Shown here: positions 62,007 through 64,000 of the stretch, in pieces
How positions within the stretch are numbered: the stretch's first letter is position 1
How the letters are laid out: each line of letters begins with the position of its first letter
From: Myxococcales bacterium
GTDB lineage: Bacteria > Myxococcota_A > Polyangia > Polyangiales > Ga0077539
Length of the DNA: 64,000 nucleotides
Direction of reading: 5' to 3'
NCBI GenBank assembly: GCA_016792845.1
Contig: JAEUKH010000011.1
Span: 16,409 to 80,408 of the forward strand
The notes under the pieces: model-generated
Database searches by the model: none
What the model was told of the DNA's origin: nothing
Seen by the model: the letters and a program-made list of their open reading frames with translations, nothing else
Translations under genes and position numbers: made by a program

Positions 62007-63550
62007 GCGGCCTCCCTCGTGCTCGTGACGGCGTCGAAGTTCACGAGCTCGACGCGGCACATCCCGGTCTTCTCGTCGACGCTGACCTTGGCGACGAGCG
62101 CGCGCAGCAGGCGCCCCTGGTTCTCGGGCGTCATCCCGCCCCACACCTTCCCGAAGTTGCGGAGCGCGCCGACGAACCACTCCCGCTGGCTCTCGACCAG
62201 CTCGAGGTCGAGGGCGTCGTCCTCGGCGGCGCGAAGCCGGCGCTCGGCATCGTCGAGCCGGGCTGCCTCGTCGCGCAGCTTCGCTTCGACGTGCTCGCGC
62301 GCGCGACCCTCGAGTCGCACCACCTCGTCGGTCAGCTTCGACGTTGCGGCCGAGGCTTGGGCGATCTGCGCCGCCAGCGCCTTGCGCACCTCGGCGAACG
62401 TCGCGCGCTCCTTCGCGACGCGCTCGGTCAGCTTGGTCTGGACGCGCTCGGCGAGCGCGCCGTCGGCGGTCGCCTCCGTGAGGCGTGCGACGACGAACTC
62501 CTCGAGGGCGCCCGCAGGCAGCGGCCGCCCCGAGCACGTGTCCGTGCCGTACTTGTCGCGGGTCGAACATCTGTAGAATCGGTACGTCTTCCCGCTCTTC
62601 TTCGTCGTCGAGCCCGGGCACATCGCCTCGCCGCAGCGGCCGCAGCGCAGGAGCCCGCGGAGCACGTACTCGGGGTTCGTGCCGGTGACGCGCAGCTCGC
62701 GGCCTGCCGCCCCGAGGAGCCGCTGCGCCTGGCGGTACGTGACGTCGTCGATCAGCCGAGAATGCTCGCCGTCGAACAAGTCGTCGCCGTACATCATGCG
62801 TCCGGCGTAGAGCGGGCTCCGCAGGACGCGCGCGATGCCGTCCTTGCTCCAGAGCGGGCCGCCCTTGCGCCCGCGCTTCGAAGAGCGCGGCAGGAGCCCG
62901 CGCTTGTTCAGCTCGCGGGCGACCACGGCCATCTGCCGGTGCGCGAGGAAGAGCGTGAAGGCCTCCCGCACGATGTGGGCCTCGGCGTCGTTCACGATGA
63001 GCTTCTTGTCCTTCGCCGAGTAGCCGAACGGCACCGGCCCACCCGTCCACTTCCCCTTGCGGCGCGCGCCGGCGATCTTGTCGCGCGTCCGCTCGCTGAT
63101 CATTTCGCGCTCAAATTCCGCGAAACTCATCAACATGTTCATCGTCAGCCGCCCCATCGCGTCGGCCGTCGAGAAGTTTTGCGTGATGGAGACGAAGGAC
63201 GCGCCCGCGGTACTGAGGCGCTGCATGACCTTCACGAAGTCGAGCAGCGAGCGCGAGAGGCGGTCGACCTTGTAGACGACGATGACGTCGACCTTGCCGG
63301 CCTCGACGTCGGCCATGAGGCGCGTGAACGCGGGGCGGTCGATGTTCGCGCCCGTGAAGCCGCCGTCGTCGTAGCGCTCGTCGACGAGCTTCCAGCCGGG
63401 CTGGCGCTGGATGTACGCGAGGCAGGACTCGCGCTGGGAGTCGAGGGAGTTGAACTCCTGCTCGAGACCCATCGTCGTCGACTTGCGCGTGTAGATGGCG
63501 ACGCGCCTCGTCTCGGGCTCGACGCTGCTCCTGGTGGGGCGCCGGCTCAT
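62003..63550 (-). CDS. Large serine recombinase
   Basis: A 515-aa site-specific recombinase. The resolvase domain contains the nucleophile in YTRKST (Ser24), VVYKVDRLSRSLLDF and NMLMSFAEFEREMISERTRDK. A Recombinase domain (PFGYSAKDKKLIV..., VLRSPLYAGRMMYG) and a zinc ribbon (LRCGRCGEAMCPG...YRCSTRDKYGTDTC) follow, then a coiled coil rich in Glu/Ala/Arg. Both catalytic and DNA-binding parts are complete. ATG 63550 overlaps the stop of the 60-aa gene. It probably integrates the cassette or the island. Its attachment sites are not identifiable here. Confidence 0.95.
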   Translation of the reverse strand: MSRRPTRSSVEPETRRVAIYTRKSTTMGLEQEFNSLDSQRESCLAYIQRQPGWKLVDERYDDGGFTGANIDRPAFTRLMADVEAGKVDVIVVYKVDRLSRSLLDFVKVMQRLSTAGASFVSITQNFSTADAMGRLTMNMLMSFAEFEREMISERTRDKIAGARRKGKWTGGPVPFGYSAKDKKLIVNDAEAHIVREAFTLFLAHRQMAVVARELNKRGLLPRSSKRGRKGGPLWSKDGIARVLRSPLYAGRMMYGDDLFDGEHSRLIDDVTYRQAQRLLGAAGRELRVTGTNPEYVLRGLLRCGRCGEAMCPGSTTKKSGKTYRFYRCSTRDKYGTDTCSGRPLPAGALEEFVVARLTEATADGALAERVQTKLTERVAKERATFAEVRKALAAQIAQASAATSKLTDEVVRLEGRAREHVEAKLRDEAARLDDAERRLRAAEDDALDLELVESQREWFVGALRNFGKVWGGMTPENQGRLLRALVAKVSVDEKTGMCRVELVNFDAVTSTREAA

Positions 63551-63725
63551 CGCTCCTCCGGCGCGGTCGCGACGGGCACGAGCTCGGCGGGCTTCGCCTC
63601 TCGCTTCTCGGCGATGGCGACGAGCCGCTCGAGGTTCTGGTTCAGGCGCGCCAGCTCGCGCACGAGCGACGGCATCGTCGCTTCGTAGAACGTCTGGCCC
63701 ATGCGGGTGCGGAAGAAGTCGCTGC

Positions 63726-63729
<4 letters not shown>
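63547..63729 (-). CDS. Small 60-aa protein of the recombinase cassette
   Basis: MSSDFFRTRMGQTFYEATMP is followed by a helical segment (SLVRELARLNQNLERLVAIAEKRE) and a Pro/Ala tail. It has the length and position of a recombinase-associated small protein. Both its start (with the DUF2924 gene) and its stop (with the recombinase) overlap neighbours by 4 bp, which strongly supports translation. Function unknown. Confidence 0.7.

Positions 63730-64000
<271 letters not shown>

Overview
The window looks like a high-GC member of the Myxococcota. The evidence is the density of lipoproteins, a Hanks-type Ser/Thr kinase, Cys-rich Stig1-like repeat proteins, a tandem pair of DUF2330 proteins with Cys/TM/Arg C-termini resembling MYXO-CTERM sorting tails, and enhancer-binding-type regulators. 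The taxonomic call is inference from gene content; no rRNA gene is present.

Positions 1 to about 38.2 kb read as chromosomal backbone: a 5'-truncated enhancer-binding-type regulator, a chorismate-mutase-like protein, a MITE-like palindromic element (about 2.5-2.8 kb), a PiT phosphate transporter, a beta-helix lipoprotein, a methyltransferase, a GT4 glycosyltransferase, a large VWA-like lipoprotein, pdxH, an SMP-30-like lipoprotein, nudC, a dihydropyrimidinase, an ArsA/Get3-type ATPase, two DUF2330 paralogues, xseA-aroE, an rpsD paralogue behind a Fur/Zur-like box, a Ser/Thr kinase, two paralogous Stig1-repeat proteins, an HtrA protease with a coupled lipoprotein, a GNAT acetyltransferase, small lipoproteins, a halogenase-like flavoprotein and a multi-S1-domain protein. 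A tRNA-Asn (38132-38207) with two tandem terminators closes this part.

From just after the tRNA to the right edge lies a probable genomic island. Ten genes run on the minus strand from 58832 down to 38684. All junctions overlap by 1-8 bp except one 25-bp gap. The first six are a small HTH protein, an N6-adenine methyltransferase, an HsdS-like specificity protein, a giant NERD / pseudokinase / kinase / P-loop protein, an unknown 560-aa protein and a giant HerA-type ATPase with an embedded nuclease-like motif. This set matches what I recall of the methylation-associated defence system (MADS), without the mad3/mad4 genes. The last four are a complete type II CBASS operon: Cap4 (nuclease-SAVED), a clade-D-like CD-NTase, Cap2 (E2-E1) and Cap3 (JAMM). 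The layout suggests that modification-guided and nucleotide-signalling immunity are expressed from one transcript.

Divergent from it at 59175-61543 is a two-gene unit, a Gly-zipper protein and a sigma54 enhancer-binding-type AAA+ protein. It is preceded by a strong sigma54-type promoter match and upstream repeats. I do not recognise this pair as a described system. The right end carries a translationally coupled recombinase cassette (DUF2924, a 60-aa protein, a large serine recombinase, an HTH protein) that runs off the window edge, so the right island boundary is not visible.
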